Shown in pieces: positions 1-10,619 of a stretch of 64,000 nt of DNA. Source of the stretch: Eublepharis macularius (taxonomy: Eukaryota > Chordata > Lepidosauria > Squamata > Eublepharidae); contig NC_072800.1 of the NCBI RefSeq assembly GCF_028583425.1, forward strand, positions 94,209,001-94,273,000, given 5' to 3'. A program made the position numbers and the translations under genes. A model generated the notes under the pieces. That model did no database searches, had not been told where the DNA came from, and worked only from the letters and a program-made list of their open reading frames with translations. Numbering within the stretch: the first letter of the stretch is position 1; every line of letters begins with the position of its first letter.

Positions 1-164
1 GGTTCACTCGCTGGCCTTCGGAGGAGCTTTCCATGCAGTGTAATGTCTGCGCCGTGCATCGAAAAGCACAGCTGCAGCTTCCCCGCCCACCCCAACACGC
101 TCCTCTTTGCTGATAGATGCTGTTCAACGAAAAGCTCGCAGCTAACTCATGGGTAGGAAGTAAG

Positions 165-374
165 GTTGCCAACTCGGTCTTGGAAATTCCTGGAGTTTTG
201 GGGGGTAGTGCCTGTGGAAGTCAGAGTTTGGGGAGGCAGGGACCTTAATGGCGATGTGATGACCAACGGTCCACCCACCAAAGCTGCTGTTTTCCCCAGG
301 GGAACTGACCTCTGTGGTCTGGAGATCAGTTGCAATAACAGGAGATCTCCAGGCCCCATCTGGAGGTTGGCAAC
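165..374 (+). repeat. MITE-like foldback repeat, copy A
   Basis: The element starts with GTTGCCAACTCGG and ends with the inverted GAGGTTGGCAAC. Inside are the paired segments 'gaaattcctgga' and 'aggagatctccagg'. The same unit recurs at 6501-6718 and 9373-9563. I infer a non-autonomous element with terminal inverted repeats, but the superfamily cannot be decided because no clean target duplication is visible. Confidence 0.7.
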
Positions 375-1399
375 ACTAGTTAGGAAGACAGGAAACCCAA
401 GGGGTGGGCTGTGGCCTAAGCAGGGTATATTAGGAGATGAAATCCTGCACCTCATCCCCCCCACCACCACCCCTGCAAGGCAAAATGGCCCCACCATTCA
501 CATTCTCGATATAATTGCCAAGATGGACGGGGTAATTCTGTTCCATTTCAGCTTCCTTATAGCAGCTGTGCTTTCAGGGGCATCCATATGAAGTCATCTA
601 CTATTTGTCCAGCTTCTCTCTTTTCTCTCACTTTGCTACAATCTTTCCCAAATCTGGACTGGTTTGGAAAGATTGCAGTTAAAGAGCCCTCAGATACTGT
701 GGGAGCAGAAGGCATGCATACTGATTTTATGCTGGTTTTCCCCGCTGCCCTGCCCATTGTTTTAATGGAAAGCCAAACCTGGCATTTTCAACAAATAAAT
801 ACTGCAAGACCTGGTTCTGTGCTCAAATTGCAGTTCAGCCACAAAGTCACTGGCCAGCCCTGGAGGTCAGAGTCTCAGCTCCAATTCCCTGGTAAGAAAC
901 AGCCTCAGTCTGGTCTCAGCCCCACCACCGCTGTGTGAGCAGCCTGTCTTCTCTGCCTGTGTTGAAGATCATCTGTAACAATAGCACGCGGTCCTCGCCA
1001 CATTCTGTGGCAATTCATTCTGTAAGTTGATAAGATGTTATAAGTTCTTCCTCCTTTGGTTGGCCTTCCACTTGATGCCAGTTGTGTGAGCAGTCAGTCC
1101 AGCCTCCGCCATCTTTAATAGCTGCTTGTCTTATAAAAATCATAAGCCCCTTGAATCTAACGTGCTTTAATTTGCATTAGCAAGCCAGCCGGCTGAGCAA
1201 AGCATTGCTGGACCCCACCTGGGAGAGTGAGTCTTGAATGCAATGTGAATGCAAAGCCGAATGATTGGGTGTGATTGGCTCCTGCCTCCCCATGCTGCGG
1301 AATGCGCTATCTTGACAACAGAGGCGCTCGTGGGTCACCACCCCGTACATTCCAATCTCCCCTCTTTCCATTGATTAAGTCCTATCCTACGATTGAGGG

Positions 1400-1835
1400 C
1401 CATCAATCAGCTCTGATAATTTTAAAAACTTTTCCTGGGAACATGTAATCAGAACTCAAAGTTCAGCTAAACTCCAGGAACACTTAATTAACTGCCATTT
1501 CTTTGTAAAGCACCAGGAGCAACCAATCTAATTCCTTTGTCACACCCTGGCAGTGTCAATCAAGCTACTCAAACGGTTGTCCTTTCCAGGAGACAAACAT
1601 TAAGGTCTTGTCCTAACAGCTGTATCACTCTCCAGCCTCAGGGCACATTCAGCCCTATAAGAACTATATCACTCTATTCCAACCTCTGGCTAATTTCCTA
1701 GGACTGTGGTGTGCTTGTGTGAACCATCTGTCTCTTTTGTATGTGAGTTTTCCTCTTTAAATAAGAACTATTCTTTATTTCAAAGAACACCTGTCTTGTC
1801 AGTTTCCTTGGAGAGGGGAACCTGTAAAAATTGGT
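1400..1835 (+). mobile_element. possible solo LTR (degraded)
   Basis: The stretch ends with an LTR-like order of signals: a TATA-like 'ccctataagaac' near 1650, an AATAAG-like polyadenylation motif in an A/T-rich tract near 1760-1785, then 'aattggtgatcccacttg' near 1830. That last motif resembles the start of a retroviral primer-binding region. No gag, pol or env reading frame follows. The 5' boundary is not defined and no target duplication was found, so this is only a suggestive old LTR remnant. Confidence 0.35.
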
Positions 1836-2703
1836 GATCCCACTTGTTACCCCGCTTGCATAGCTGTCTCCTTGCCGTTAATTACCCCCTACTCACAAGG
1901 AGACCAATTCCGGTAACAGTTGAAGTAATTGATTTTAAAAAATTCTGTCACATGCCCATTCAGAAGGAAGCTTGCAAAATTGTACAGCAGAGTTCTTCCC
2001 AGGCTGTAGCATTGCAAGTAATGAATTGCATTTCGGAATGCTCTCCTAGTTAAAAACTCCTTCCATGCAGAAAACCAGCATATTAGAGAGAAAGATTCCA
2101 ACCTAGTCTTGGCATGCTACTTTTTTTGCATGCAGGGAGTTTTTTTTAAATAAGCCACCAGGATCATTTTATCATGCAGTTCCTTCCCGCTACACACTGC
2201 ACACAGAATGAGATGGCACAGGTGAGTCCTCAAGCCCTGCTTATCCTATGCGATAAACTCTCCCATAATTAAGCTGCCCTTGAGCAAGAAAACATGCTGG
2301 CTGGGATCACTGGAGAGTGAGGTCAGACGCTATGCATGCTTGCTGCTGCATGATCCTCTGCTCTTGCTCCCTTCATAATTGCAGACATGCGTAGCAACCA
2401 ACCAAACACCGGCTCCGTTGCCCGTCTTGTCCCCTCTCGTGCTAAAGGCAGGCTGCCCACCCTTCTTTTTAAATTACTTCCACATGAGTTTTCCAGACTG
2501 CACCCATTCACTCACCATCTTATTAACTGAAAAGAGAAAGCATTTCTTTTAAAGTGCAAAGGAGCTTAAGGGGTGGCAGGGGAGGAGTTTTCTTGGTGAC
2601 ATCACAGAAGGCCAGCCAATCGGCACTATGCATAGTCAGTTTCTGCATCAACCTTTCAGAAACATGTTTCCTTCAGAGCTTGACCCTAAAGAAAAGTTCT
2701 GAT

Positions 2704-2722
2704 TCAACATGGGGGGGGGGGA
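2704..2722. repeat. poly-G tract
   Basis: A near-uninterrupted run of G occurs within intron 3. It is simple sequence with no other recognisable feature. Confidence 0.8.
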
Positions 2723-2879
2723 CAGCACCTCCAGGGTAGCCCCACTGCTCAGAACGTGTTACTTCGGCCTTTGATGCTCTTTCTAGCCAAGAGCTGGGGC
2801 AGTTTAGTGCTTAGGAACATAAACAATGTGCTTAGTGATCCTGGTTTTAAGCTCACCTAGGTCAGGTATGCACTGGGGG

Positions 2880-2962
2880 GGAAGTCCTAAGCATGTCTAC
2901 TCAGAGGCAAGTCCCATTGTATTCAATGGGGCTTACTCTCAGGAAATGCTCTTAGGATGGCA
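2880..2962 (+). repeat. short palindromic interspersed repeat
   Basis: The core GTCCCATTG-tatt-CAATGGGGC is a near-perfect palindrome, flanked by 'gtcctaagcatg' and 'ctcttaggatgg', which also pair. From memory, this 'CCCATTGtattCAATGGGG' unit is a common interspersed repeat in reptile genomes. Confidence 0.65.
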
Positions 2963-3227
2963 CTGTCAGTCAACCCCTGACCCTGTCCCCTGAAAACCAA
3001 GGAGAGCAACACTGGCCCACCTTGCAACGATGCTGTAATAACAATCAAACTACAGCACCTGAAGCAGTTTGGAAAAACACAAGACTACGAATGGCTGATG
3101 CAGACACGTGCTCCGACACCGAGGGCCTGAATGGCACCCACCGGAAACGGCTGGTTCTGGGTGGCTGGGAAGTGCCGTGTGCTCTAATTCATCTGTTCTG
3201 GCTTCTCACAGAAGACGGCTCCAGGTG

Positions 3228-3342
3228 GGCAGCCATGTGGGTCGCAGCAGAACAGCAGGACTGGCGTCCAGGCACCTGAGAGACCAGCAAGATTTTCCGG
3301 GCAGAAGCTGCCGAGAGTCAGAGCTCCCTCCTTCAGGTCACC
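3228..3342 (-). repeat. diverged foldback-family SINE (variant arm)
   Basis: The segment contains 'gcacctgagagaccagcaag', then 'gccgagagtcagagctccct', then 'ccttcag'. This is the order seen in the related copies at 20095-20190, 44400-44545 and 60390-60480. Only one arm is present, so it is not palindromic here. Confidence 0.6.
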
Positions 3343-4179
3343 CTGAGGCTATAGTCAGCAACTGAGGGAGATGTGATGCATACCCATGACAATAACAATA
3401 ATGGATATTTGTACAGTCCGTGTGGAAGAGCGTTCAAAACTCCTCTCTCTCATAGCTGCTCAGAAAGAAGGTCCCAGGAAGATACGAAGAGCGATGCTCA
3501 GCCAGGCCCAGAGCAGCCTTGGGATCCCACCGGCCCCACGTAAACCTTCACGGCAGCTGCACGGTCTCCCTCCGAGGGCAAAGCGCATCCTCTGCAGGCG
3601 TGGATGGGAGCGCTCAAGTTCTTGAGACTAGCTGGAGAAGGTCCCTGCGGTGCTGCAGCTCAGCTTGCACCAGCCTGTCAATGCCAGCCTCCCCCCCCCG
3701 GAAGCAGCAGCCCACTAGGAACTTCCCGGGCAGTCAAAGAGCCGGTCTGCCTCGACCCTCCCTAGGGATATGCAACAATCCAGGGACGCCAACCTCCCTT
3801 CCCGGCCACTCTGTTTCCCCTCCTCTTCCACCCATCTCGGCTGGCACTCGGGAAATAGGGAGAGGCAGATTGGTAGGCAAAGCCACTCCGTCACACGCCT
3901 GGCGTCTTTCCCAGCCAGGAGACTCTCCTGTAAATCAGTTGTGGGCAGGGAGACGGGAATTCCCTGCAGAGCAGGGCAGGGAACCCAACCAGACTACCAG
4001 AGCAGGCATGCTGTTTGCGGATGGAAGCATACCTAGAAAGCCCCTCCAGGATTTGACAGCAGCCTGACATCAGGAAGGTGCCTCTGTTGAATTTCTGCCT
4101 GGCCGAACACGTGATGTTCTCTTATACTGAGAGGCCATTCGTCCACATAGCTCCGTCTTGCCTCCTCTGATTGGCTGTG

Positions 4180-4295
4180 GCTCTCCAGGGGCCTTTGGTG
4201 GCGCCCACCAGTTTCCTCTGGAGAAGTCAAGGGATGAAACCAGGGCCCCTCTACATACAAAGCTGCTGCTCTGCCACTGAGCCAGGCCCCCTACC
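4180..4295 (-). repeat. tRNA-derived SINE fragment
   Basis: Read on the minus strand, it begins with GGCTCAGTGGCAGAGCAGCA and continues into a B-box-like 'ccctggtttcatccc'. This is the layout of the common reptile tRNA-derived SINE also seen at 44580-44770. The RNA polymerase III boxes are degenerate, so it is not a functional tRNA gene. Confidence 0.6.
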
Positions 4296-4589
4296 TGTTA
4301 AATGCACACATCAACTGGGCACCCGATCAGAATCAACAGATACGCAATACATTGTTAATACAGACTTCCTCTGGGCCAGCAAGTGATGGGTGGACATCCA
4401 GAACCTCTGTCATCAGGATTCCCGTGTTCCTTGCAGCTGTGTTTCTACCCACCCTTTTCTTACTCTGCAGCATGCCACCCTGCTGGGGAGGCCAGATGAT
4501 GTAGAGATCCGGCCTCCTGCCCAAGATCAGGGCAGCCCCTTCTCGCATATGGATCCAACTTTCCCCAGGCCAGTTTGGCTAGGGATCCT

Positions 4590-4736
4590 GATGGTGTTTT
4601 ACCATCTCCTGGGCATGGTGCAAGGGGGCACTGGGTGTGTGTGGGCGAGGGCAGGTATTTGTGAATTTCCTGCATTGTGCAGGGGGTTGGACTAAATGAC
4701 CCTAGAGGTCCCTTCCAACCCTATGGTTCTACCCTA
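4590..4736 (+). mobile_element. CR1 LINE 3' end (truncated)
   Basis: The segment ends with 'gggggttggactaaatgacc', 'agaggtcccttccaacc' and 'tatggttctac'. This is the characteristic 3' UTR end of amniote CR1 LINEs, whose short 3' terminal repeats resemble 'attctatg'. Only about 150 bases remain, consistent with the usual strong 5' truncation of CR1. Confidence 0.8.
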
Positions 4737-4834
4737 CCCCTAAGTGGTCCAAATGAGGCACCCAGCTCCAAGTCCCCCCCTGAGCCCAGAAACTTGTTTC
4801 CCTCAATTGCAAGGTGTGTATCTAAAAGAAAAAA

Positions 4835-5048
4835 CAAAAAGAGTCCAGTAGCACCTTTAAGACTAACCAACTTTATTGTAGCATAAGCTTTCGAGAATCA
4901 CAGTTCTCTTCGGCAGATGCCATCGCAGAGACGAAGAGAACTGTGATTCTCAAAAGCTTATGCTACAATAAAGTTGGTTAGTCTTAAGGGTGCTACTGGA
5001 CTCTTTTTGATTTTGCTACTACAGATTAACACAGCTAACTCCTCTGGA
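4835..5048. repeat. foldback (palindromic) retroposon copy F1 with 12-bp target duplication
   Basis: The left arm (from 4841) runs 'gagtccagtagcaccttta' through 'agcataagctttcgagaa' to 'ttctcttcg'. The right arm is its reverse complement, ending near 5010, and is followed by 'acacagctaactcctctgga'. The two arms of about 75 bases flank a short loop near 4919-4935. The 12-base word TAAAAGAAAAAA sits at 4823-4834 and again at 5049-5060, as expected of a target-site duplication. AATAAA occurs on the plus strand in one arm and on the minus strand in the other. Confidence 0.85.
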
Positions 5049-5168
5049 TAAAAGAAAAAAGACTCTCTGGGAATGCCCCTGTCCTACGTTCTTGGCGGCC
5101 TCTGATTACGGGACAAAGGGAACAGTAATGCTTCCCAATGGCTGTGATCCTTCTCTTTCAATGTACGT

Positions 5169-5171
<3 letters not shown>

Positions 5172-5211
<40 letters not shown>
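5172..5211. repeat. (CT)n microsatellite
   Basis: About 20 uninterrupted CT dinucleotides lie in intron 3 of CSPG5. The array would be polymorphic if typical of vertebrate dinucleotide repeats. Confidence 0.97.
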
Positions 5212-5214
<3 letters not shown>

Positions 5215-5511
5215 CACTTCTATTCACCTTTGTTCAAGGAGCTCCCATGTGAGGTGGCACAAGTGCCGCGCCTGCTGCAGGAGTGCCTCTGAGCCTCCTC
5301 CTGTATATTTCTAAATAAAACCAGTATGTAGCGTTATCACGGTAGGGCCCTGGTTCTTGCCCCTTCCAAGGGAGCCAACCCAGACCAGCGCCGTCCCTGG
5401 GGCCTCTTGCCAGGTGGAGAAGCAGGATGCGCCCAGCAATATGCACCCAGTGCCTGCAAAGAGCCCCTGACCCCACAAGGCAGCGTTGGGCAGCCACCAT
5501 GTATCTTTGAG

Positions 5512-5690
5512 ACGACGTGCGCAGTGATTAGAGAGGCGGGTTCAGTTTCACACTCAGACATTCGTTCTCCTCCTCTCAGCCTGACCAACCTCACAGGGTT
5601 GTTGTAGAGATCAAGTGGAAAGAAGGGAAAACTACATATGCTGCTTTGAGAGCCATGGAGGGAGGGGGCAGAATAAAAATATGATAATGA
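5512..5690 (+). repeat. tRNA-derived SINE with LINE-like tail
   Basis: The segment includes 'cctcacagggttgttgtaga', 'ctgctttgagagcc' and a tail 'gcagaataaaaatatgat'. This is the body and tail arrangement of reptile tRNA SINEs such as the one at 10620-10825. The tRNA head is degraded. Confidence 0.6.
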
Positions 5691-5746
5691 GGTCTGAGAC
5701 TCGGAACATGGGGCAAAATATTCTCAGCACGTCCAGAAGGAAAGGG

Positions 5747-5932
5747 TTAGTGGGGCAAATCCCACCCTATTCTACCCTCAGCCGTGAGCCGCAGCAGCCA
5801 GGTGGCCAGCGTCTCTACCTCCAGGTCCACGCCAATCCCCGGAAGGCAGTCAGCAATTAGGGATGCAGCACGTTCTACAAACAGAGCTCTTCGAGGGTCA
5901 CCAGGTGCTACGGTACAGCCTTCCCTGTCCAC
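5747..5932 (-). other. unassigned open segment (61 codons)
   Basis: A minus-strand frame is open from 5932 to a TAA at 5747. It includes the amino-acid stretches ERAASLIADCLPGIGVDLEV and RLTAEGRIGWDLPH. The composition looks protein-like rather than random, but I do not recognise the family. It lies in a CSPG5 intron on the same strand as the gene. There is no obvious acceptor and donor pair around it, so it may be part of an old transposon. Confidence 0.25.
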
Positions 5933-6500
5933 GAGGCTGCTACATTACTGGGGAACACATGCCTGGGTGTGACAAGGACATTTCTTGCTTTCAGGAAGAA
6001 GAGAAGCGCAGCACTTGCCTTCTGTACTGTGACAGGGGCAGCAGGACACAGCAGCCAAGGGGTGTGCCTGGAAACGACACCCCTTCTTTTCATTAAAAAT
6101 GGAAACATGAGCAGAAATATTTTTAACGACCTGTTGAATGAAACTGGAAAGTAGCTGTGGGGGGCAGACCTGCCCCCAGGCTGTCTCTTGGGGGGCTGCC
6201 CTGTACTAGGTAATATTTCTGGCCTCACAGGAAGAGAACCGGACCCAGCCCTTCACTCCCTCAACCCTCCTCTTGAGAGGAAATGCTCCCCCTCCTCCTC
6301 CTCCCCTTTGCTGGGAAGGCACAATTTCCCTGCCGGCCGTTTCTCCTCTTTCTGAAGGTGTCAGCTTGCCCCCCCCCTGATTTTTTAACATACACGTCCC
6401 CCTCCACCACCCAACACACGCCCTCCTCTCTTCCCCACATAGCTCCCCCCCCCAGCCTGCTTTCCACTTCTTGGCTTTCCTGCAACCCCCTCCCCCCCGC

Positions 6501-6718
6501 TAGGGTTGCCAGCCTCCAGGTGGTAGCTGGAGATCTCCTGGAACTGCAACTGATCTCCAGGCCACAGAGATCAGTTCATCTGGAGAAAAGGGGTGCTTTG
6601 GAGGGTGGGCTCTATGGCATTATACCCTGCTGAGGTCCTTTCCCTCCCCAAATCCTGCCTTCTCCAGGTTTCACTCCCCAAATATCCAGGAGTGTTCCAG
6701 CTTGGAGCTGGCAACCCT
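6501..6718 (-). repeat. MITE-like foldback repeat, copy B
   Basis: This is an inverted copy of the repeat at 165-374. It starts TAGGGTTGCCAGCCTCCAGG and ends 'ggagctggcaaccct', so its two ends are inverted repeats. It sits about 100 bases downstream of CSPG5 exon 3 in the sense of transcription. Confidence 0.75.
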
Positions 6719-6818
6719 CCCTCCCGCACGGCCACATTTCAGACTCTCCCCTCCCGGCTCAACTGCCAGGGGGCCTCTGCAGACCACAGGGCTCCTGAGC
6801 CAGACCTCCCCAACTCAC

Positions 6819-7007
6819 TTGGTCTTGCGCAGTTTGTTGTTCTCGGTTTTGAGCAGGTAGAGCTTCTTGGCAAAGAAGACCGTCATCATGAAGAGGAGCA
6901 GCACCACCAGGGCAGCGGATCCCACGGCCACACACATCACCTGGAAGTCGGTGATGATGGACTCGCAACGGGTGCCCTTGTGCCAGATGTAGTCTTGGGT
7001 GTTGCAC
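6819..7007 (-). CDS. CSPG5: CSPG5 exon 3: end of EGF-like module, transmembrane helix, juxtamembrane tail
   Basis: This exon encodes residues 552-613 of the conceptual protein plus split codons at both ends. It completes the EGF-like module (Cys552 and Cys565, with the conserved NTQDYIWHKG). It then gives a hydrophobic membrane helix at about 574-597 (VMCVAVGSAALVVLLLFMM) and a basic stop-transfer KKLYLLKTENNKLRK. The near-identity of this stretch with mammalian neuroglycan C identifies the gene. The acceptor is 'cttttgtag' and the donor GTGAGT. The exon enters after two bases of a codon (AG|G, Arg551) and leaves after two bases (AA), matching the exon 2 donor. The next exon, carrying the remaining cytoplasmic tail, is not in the window. 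Confidence 0.97.
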
Positions 7008-7489
7008 CTACAAAAGGAAACACAGCAAGGCCCGCTCAGCAAATGGCTTTTCCCATGACTACCCAAAATGGAGCCTCCGTTCTCAGAGGCAGTATACCTG
7101 GAAGGGGCAGGCACTGGGGACCAGGGTCGCTGCCAGGTGTTGAAGGGCCCTGAGAAGACGAGCTCTCCCACTGCCTGTACTCTTGGCTGCACGTGGTGCC
7201 TGCCGCCTGCACCTCCTTCCCCCATTGGTGCTGGGCAGCAGATGCCCCCAGGAGGGCTTGCAAACGAGCAAGCTGGTAGGGGAAGGGGGCGCAGGAGGGC
7301 AGCAGGGGAGCCAGGATGAGAGGGAGGCAGTAGGCCCCACTGGAAGTCCTGGACTTTTGCAGGTGCCCCACCTCAGGGTAGGCTGACACTGGCCCTGCTG
7401 GGGGCCAGACGCAGGAGGCAGCTGCTATCAGATGCCGAATACTGACCAGAAAAATCTGCTCATCACATTCCAAAGTGCTTACGAGATTT

Positions 7490-7640
7490 TTTGGGTCAAC
7501 CTAACAACAGTCCTATGAGGTAGGCCAGTATTATTGAAGACATGGGAGGAAGACTGAAGTTGAGGCACACGTTGCTGACCAAGTGTGTCTGCAGCCAAAC
7601 CGAAACCCGGAACCAGGGCCTTTGAGGCTTGTGACCTCAG
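7490..7640 (+). repeat. MIR-like SINE remnant
   Basis: The words 'cctatgaggtaggccagtat', 'gggaggaagactgaagttga' and 'acccggaaccagggcct' follow the order of the conserved core and 3' part of MIR-type tRNA SINEs. The copy is highly diverged. Confidence 0.45.
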
Positions 7641-8052
7641 CTACCCCCCCCAATGTTCTTTTAGGCTCCACCATGGTTTTGCCTGCCTGAAACCCATTCC
7701 TACAGGAGAGCAGGATGTCCACATGGATTAGGCAGAGTCCCTGCAAAAAGATCAGCCTCTGGGCCCCCATGTGTGAGAGAGACACACCTCTTGAGAGATG
7801 GAAAGGCCTGGGCGTCAGGAGGGGGCCTCCAGGCTGCGGGAAGCCAACCCCCCCCCCTTCCTTTGCTTTTAATTAAGCACCGATTCTTCCCCTGTATGTC
7901 CACCCTAGATTGGAAAAGTAACAATCTCACCGCAAGTGTGCTAAGCCACAGGGGTAGCTCGCTCTGCAGCACAGGCACTTGGAAATCAAAGCACCCGACT
8001 TCACCCCCCCCAACCCCCGGCTCAGGCGCCATTTCATAGTCCAGTTTGACCA

Positions 8053-8384
8053 AGATCCAGAGGAGTTAGCCGTGTTTGTCTGTAGTCTCAAAACAAAGAG
8101 TCCAGTAGCACCTTTAAGGCTAACTAACTTGTGTAGCATAAGCTTTCGAGAACCACGGTGCTCTTTGTCAGATGCATCTGATGAAGAGAGCTGTGGTTCT
8201 CAAAAGCTGACGATGCATCTGACAAAGAGTGCCGTGGTTCTTGAAAGCTGATGATGCATCTGATGAAGAGAGCTGCGGTTCTCAAAAGCTTATGCTACAA
8301 TACAGTTGGTTAGTCTTAAAGGTGCTCCTGGACTCTTTACTATTTTGCAACTACAGACTAACACAGCGAACTCCTCTGGATCTA
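8053..8384. repeat. foldback retroposon copy F2 with internal 41-bp tandem triplication
   Basis: This is the most complete copy of the foldback family. It begins AGATCCAGAGGAGTTAGC and ends with the inverted GCGAACTCCTCTGGATCT. The arms carry 'gagtccagtagcaccttta' and its complement. In the middle, the unit starting 'gatgcatctgatgaagagag' is repeated three times in tandem at 8171-8211, 8212-8252 and 8253-8293. Short similar flanks (tgacca on both sides) hint at a target duplication but are not conclusive. Confidence 0.85.
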
Positions 8385-9372
8385 TGACCACAGAAAGCAC
8401 AACATTCAGCCGAATTGAGAGAATCTGAGAGGGCTCCTGTCCCTTTCAAGAGAAGCACAGAAGGAAAAGCCAACGGGTGCATCTTTTCCTGGCGCTGCAG
8501 CTGCAGTGGGAAAGCCACACGGCAATGTTTCCATTCAGGCACGCTGCATTTTTTCCATCCCTCAAAATGCAAATGTTGCTGGAGAAACTCAGACTGGGGG
8601 ACGCAAAGCCTAGCTTTGTGTGAGAAATGTTTTGTCTGGGGCACCCCATAAGCTTCCTCGCAGAACGGGGATCAGGACTGCTTCACCCACCTCCACAGGC
8701 CGCACCAGACAGAGAGTACCAGAGGGATTCTCTGAGAACAGCCAGCAAGAGACGAGCTGTGAGGAGCAGCGCAAAAGCCCAGAGCGGACAAGAGACGGGC
8801 AATGCACTCCCCTCTACCTCCCCTGTACTTTTCAGACGTGTAGAGCTTCCTGGTCTATTCATAGCAGCTGTGATTTCGTCCAGGGCTTCTTCGGACATGG
8901 AAGAGCAGGGATTTGAACTCATGTCCCACATGCTACCTGCTGGTTGTCAAGGTGCATGCCATACACAGGGAACCCCAGAGGTTACTCACAGGGCGCTGCA
9001 TATTCGTGCCCATCCTACTGCTGCCTGGTGCAGCTTCCGCAGCCCACAGCCTGTCATAGCTGATTAGCGATGGGCGCATCTCGTCAGGGCAGCTCTGACC
9101 TAATTCCCGCTTTGCTGAGCCGGCTGAGCGCTTGTAAGGGGGGGGGCAGGGACACTCCTCCCTCTTCTCTTTGCCTGCCCAGTGCTCAAGGGCCCGGCCT
9201 TCTCGGGCTGCTCCCGAGCCGCAGGTCAGGCAGTGTGCGTGAGCCTCCTAGGAAGTGGCAAGAGGCAGACGGGCGCTTGTCTGCTAAGCACTGATTCTGG
9301 CAGGGTCCTGAGGAAGATGCAGCAAGCTGGATTCGCAGGTGGCATGCACCAAAGGCCCAGCCACCTGGGAAC

Positions 9373-9563
9373 TAGGGTTGCCATCTCCAACCTGGGAAAT
9401 TCCTGGAGATTTGGGGGCAAGGTGGAATTTGGACAGGGAGTTCAGCAGGGATATGAAGCTATGGAGCCCCCCCCCCAAGGATGCCATTTCCCCCCTAGGG
9501 GAACTGATCTCTGCAGTCTGGATATCCCAGCTGTAATCTGAGGAGGACTCCAGGCCTACTAGG
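9373..9563 (+). repeat. MITE-like foldback repeat, copy C
   Basis: The segment begins TAGGGTTGCCATCTCCAACC and follows the same internal order as copy A ('gaaattcctggagatttggg' and later 'ggggaactgatctctgcagt'). The 3' inverted end is lost or strongly diverged. Confidence 0.7.
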
Positions 9564-9749
9564 AACACAGGTGTGGCATCCACACGGCGCCGTCTTTCGT
9601 ACGGTGCCCCTTCCAAGCACGGGTCTGGGCACAGGATCTTCCTCTACCCCCAATAATCTCATGCACAGAAGGGAAAGAGAAAGCCAAAAGTGAGTTAGGG
9701 GCACCTGCGGCCCCCCAGGGTGCGCTGCAAACCGGGAGGCACAGAGGAA

Positions 9750-9975
9750 GAGCCCAGCCGGATCAGGCCAAAGGTCCATCCGCTCCAGTCATCTGTTCAG
9801 AGCTGTCCTGGCCAGTAACAGTGGAAAGAGGACAGGGCGGGTAGCAACCCTCCCCTTTTTGACTGAGCCCAGTATCTAGAAACCACAGGTATACTTCTCC
9901 TGGTCAGGGGAGTTCCCTTGAACTACTGTGGTTAATAGCCCTTGATGGGTTTCTTCTCCTCCTCCGTGAATTTGC
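9750..9975 (+). repeat. reptile interspersed repeat ('agccggatcaggcc' type)
   Basis: The segment contains 'agcccagccggatcaggcca', 'aggtccatccgctccag' and 'catctgttcagagctgtcct', then 'aatagcccttgatgggttt' and 'ctcctcctccgtgaattt'. The same order appears in pieces at 23880-24030 and 25487-25720. The family name is not certain; it is associated with LINE 3' regions in this window. Confidence 0.55.
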
Positions 9976-10619
9976 CCAATGCCCCTTTAAAGCCAACCAA
10001 GCCAGTGACCATCCCCACGTCCCTTAGCCAGAAGTTCAGAACTGAATCCTGCACTGCACAGAGGACTTCCTTGGGTTTGTCCTAAATCGCCTGCCCATCG
10101 CTGACTCTGCACTGTGTAGGGAAGGGTTTTCCGCCCACCTAAGGACCCTTGGAGTTTTCTGGCCATCCCTGCAGCACACCTGGCTTGGCTCAATGGGTCA
10201 AGTATTCTGGTTTGCACTGATTTATAGGTTGTGGGGCAGCGTGATGTGGTGGACAGTAGGATCAGTTTCAACAGAGACAATGCAATCCAAGGGCGAATCT
10301 TGAGTTACCCCAACATGCACTTGCTGGCCCTCAGCCACCCCACGCTCTTACCTCCCATGGGGAAGATGCCAGGAGATAAGGGACTGGATGCTGTAACCAG
10401 GAGAAAGGGAGGCAGAAAGGAGCAAGCGTGATAATTTTGGCAGGCCCAAGGTGGCCTCTTGCTGGTGACCCCCTCGCTCGCTGCTGGCTGCTGACCCTCA
10501 CAGCTACATCAGCGAACAGCCTCAGGAGGACTTGCATGTATAAATGGGTCGCCATCGCAGGTACCACATCAGGTCCAGTTCTTTCACCCCAGGCATAATC
10601 ATGCCTCTTATTCACACCT

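Larger units (their letters stand above)
1..6818 (-). other. CSPG5: CSPG5 intron 3 (partial, runs off the left edge)
   Basis: This intronic sequence follows the donor at 6818. I looked for the next CSPG5 coding exon, whose conserved tail begins with a KFRTPSELHNDN-like motif, and did not find it, so it probably lies left of base 1. The stretch holds a foldback MITE-like repeat (165-374), an LTR-like segment (about 1400-1835), a short palindromic repeat (2880-2962), SINE pieces, a CR1 tail, a long foldback copy (4835-5048), a CT microsatellite and pyrimidine-rich DNA at about 6262-6500. No recognisable feature was seen at 375-1400, 1840-2870 or 3345-4180. Confidence 0.75.

Noticed and set aside
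1-6800. Search for the remaining CSPG5 cytoplasmic exon (KFRTPSELHNDN-like)
   Set aside because: No such sequence was seen on the minus strand.
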